NCBI GenBank assembly: GCA_014773175.1
Contig: VXCM01000485.1
Span: 1 to 64,000 of the forward strand
Direction of reading: 5' to 3'
DNA from: Lucifuga dentata
Lineage: Eukaryota > Chordata > Actinopteri > Ophidiiformes > Bythitidae
DNA length: 64,000 nt
The translations under genes and the position numbers were made by a program. Below the pieces are notes generated by a model. That model had not been told where the DNA came from. It saw only the letters and a list, made by a program, of their open reading frames with translations, and did not search any database. Below, piece after piece: positions 61,634-64,000 of the stretch (positions within the stretch are counted from its first letter, which is position 1; each line of letters starts with the position of its first letter).

Positions 61634-64000
61634 CACCCAAGAGAAAGACAGAGATAGTAAGAGGGGAAAAGACAGAGAGATGTGAGGTCTCATTTCCTTG
61701 GCTATGACCTTAACTAAATTAAGTTAAACAGGCTAAAGTGATTAGAGCTTTTAGTTCTCTCTAATTAGTGTCCTTTGTCTTTCTGCTGATATAAAACAAG
61801 ATGCCACAAAAAAAAAAAACCCAAATTATATATATAAACTTGACAATTTGATGAATAATACAAATAAACAAAAGACAAAAATATGGGAGAGACTGTACCT
61901 CGTGGTTGTCTTTAATTGCTAATGAAATATTTATCATAGAATAATAAAAGGTTTTGTATAAAGCCTGACTCTTTTTCCACAATGTGCTGACATTTATTTA
62001 TGAAAATACATTGGAAATGTTATAATCTGGTAGGATGAGAGAGTGTTTTATTGTGTCACCTTCACTTGCAGAAAGTCATTTCACATTAAATCAGATGGGT
62101 TTAATCCCCTGCATGTGATCATTTATGGATGATTCTCTCTCTACATGTCTTGCTTCACACTGCTGCTCTCGGAGGCCTGAGCTGAGATGCAGACAGTCAT
62201 ATTCTGTGTGCCATCATTGCCTTGAGGCAGACTCCGATTTTGACTGGTGATACAGCACAATCTAATATGCTGTTATTTATTAGAATGGATGTATGGCGCC
62301 AGATATTCTGGATGTCCTTGTACCTGTCTTTCAAGGTAATGATATAAATCACCAATCCATACTAAGGAATCTCAGAGCATGCCTTGCACTTCCTGCTCTC
62401 TGGATTTGCCCAAGTGAAAAAAAGAGCTTTTTGGGTTTGGCATAATTCTAAAGTGATATCTGTATGCAGTAGTAGTGAAGTAGTGAAAAATCATTTATTT
62501 TATAACTCATCAGAAACTATCAACAGATATTGAAGCTATCAGTGGTATGACAAAGAAATACAATTTTCCAGAATAAACTGTACTGTGCAATATGTCATTA
62601 CATTCAGGAAAGGTCTGTCCTTGTTTGTTATATTCTATATCAAACATGAATGTCAGCTTTCCCTCTCTAATGCTGGCTTCATTCCCCAACTTAAACCTGG
62701 GAATAGTGAGAATCTCAGTTACATACGAAGATTTCTGCCTAGGTTTCTGACTTCTCTTCAAGCTTTTTCCCCTGCTAATATATGTATCTCCCATGTCTGC
62801 TGTAGAGACACTATGCAAACTGAGAACACTAAACTGTCCAACGCATAGCTGCCTGTCAATGCTATTGCGATCATCTAGGCGGCATGGCTATCATGCATGT
62901 TCCGTATGTGCTGGCCGAACAGCACCGTCAGTGTCACACAAATCCGTCATTCCTCATCTCAACCACTGACATTTTTGATAAGGATTCCCCAACCACAACT
63001 AGTCAACCTGCTGCACAGACACCACGCTGCACTTAGTAAACAAGAGTCATGTTAGTTTAGAACCATTAACAGTGTTCTTAATAATCGCCATCAGTCCTCA
63101 AAGATCACATTTAAAAGTCACTATCATTTTCTATAGATTGTGCCCCATTTTATTTATGCAAAAATACACTAGTTCATCCTTAAAATAAGCTCGAAAAGGA
63201 ATACAATAGTAAAAGTAATAGAAATTATACAGGCTGATCATTTTCAACATGCTGACAGCTCTCTGCGGAGAAAGATAGACATGTACATCTCACTCTAGTA
63301 GATTGCTGAATATCAACAGAAAAAAAAATGGAGAAGGACATACTATAACTTGGATTGTATTGGAAATGAAAAATACATTATGAAAAAACTTTCAAGGATA
63401 AACTGCAAAGAATAGGAATTTTTTTTTTTTTTTTTTTTTTTGTACAACCAGTGCAGCTGAAGATTGGTGGCATTGTTTTGAAATGATAAAGACACTCAGA
63501 GCTGTGCTTTGTGGTAATGGTCTTTATCATTTTTGGAGGCTGATTCTACTATTAACTGCTATGTGAATAGCTATAACTATATTATGATGCTTATGAGTTA
63601 TGTGAATTTAAGTTAACATCTTCACAAAATTCTATTTTCAGTTCTATACTGAAAGAAAGAGAAAGTTTACGGGCCTGCATTCCACTGCTGTCTGCATGGA
63701 CTGAGTGGTTTTTAACAAAAAATTATCACATAAAGGTAAAAGTTAATCGTAAAAACAGTATCAGTGGACACTGTGAGTGTACTAATTCTATTTTGATATC
63801 TGGCATTAGTTAGGAAAATAGTTATATTTGATCATATTAATCCAAATGAATCACTTTTAATTTTGGCAGTGTAGCAGAAACAGACAGTAGGACAAAAAAG
63901 TAGCAGGCTGCAACAACAGGCTTATAAATCTTGATATTCCTCAAATTGGCAATAAATGTATTATTCACAGCTTTACAAACAGAAGGGGATTGTTTCACAA

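Overview
The window is nuclear DNA from a bony fish, read mainly from three signs: a palindromic Tc1/mariner element of the fish type, dense (CA)n, (GA)n and (GATA)n microsatellites with AT-rich non-coding DNA, and two spliced exons of a vertebrate diaphanous formin. There are no operons, prokaryotic genes, CRISPR arrays or convincing tRNA/rRNA genes. Almost all open reading frames over 60 codons are chance frames in non-coding DNA or simple repeats.

Gene content: one gene, on the minus strand, is supported. The exon at 54997-55089 encodes the diaphanous autoregulatory domain (DAD) of a diaphanous-related formin, and the exon at 15289-15353 encodes its extreme C-terminus and stop codon. The two exons share phase, have good GT-AG sites, and the C-terminal words (DNRR, then LERSRSRHN) point to diaph2 rather than diaph1 or diaph3. 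They are separated by an intron of about 39.6 kb, so most of the window is the last intron of diaph2. The FH2-coding exons would lie beyond position 64000. A GC-rich, splice-competent, phase-compatible segment at 53796-53875 may be an alternative cassette or terminal exon.

Layout: 1-14.7 kb is sequence 3' of the gene. It holds a hAT terminus, three copies of a TTAA-ended inverted-repeat family (one interrupted by a fold-back Tc1 element), and a roughly 490-bp MITE built around a TA/GATA palindrome. 14.75-15.35 kb is the 3' UTR and last exon. 15.35-55.0 kb is the intron, with a TTCAG-rich tract, a SINE-like fossil, RTE/SINE tail sequence, many microsatellites and several unexplained GC-richer islands. 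55.1-64 kb is the upstream intron.

Assembly: 26 single N characters mark contig joins. At ten of them the 53-66 bp left of the N is repeated to its right, so these tandem duplications are almost certainly unmerged contig overlaps. One of them duplicates the diaph2 stop codon region.
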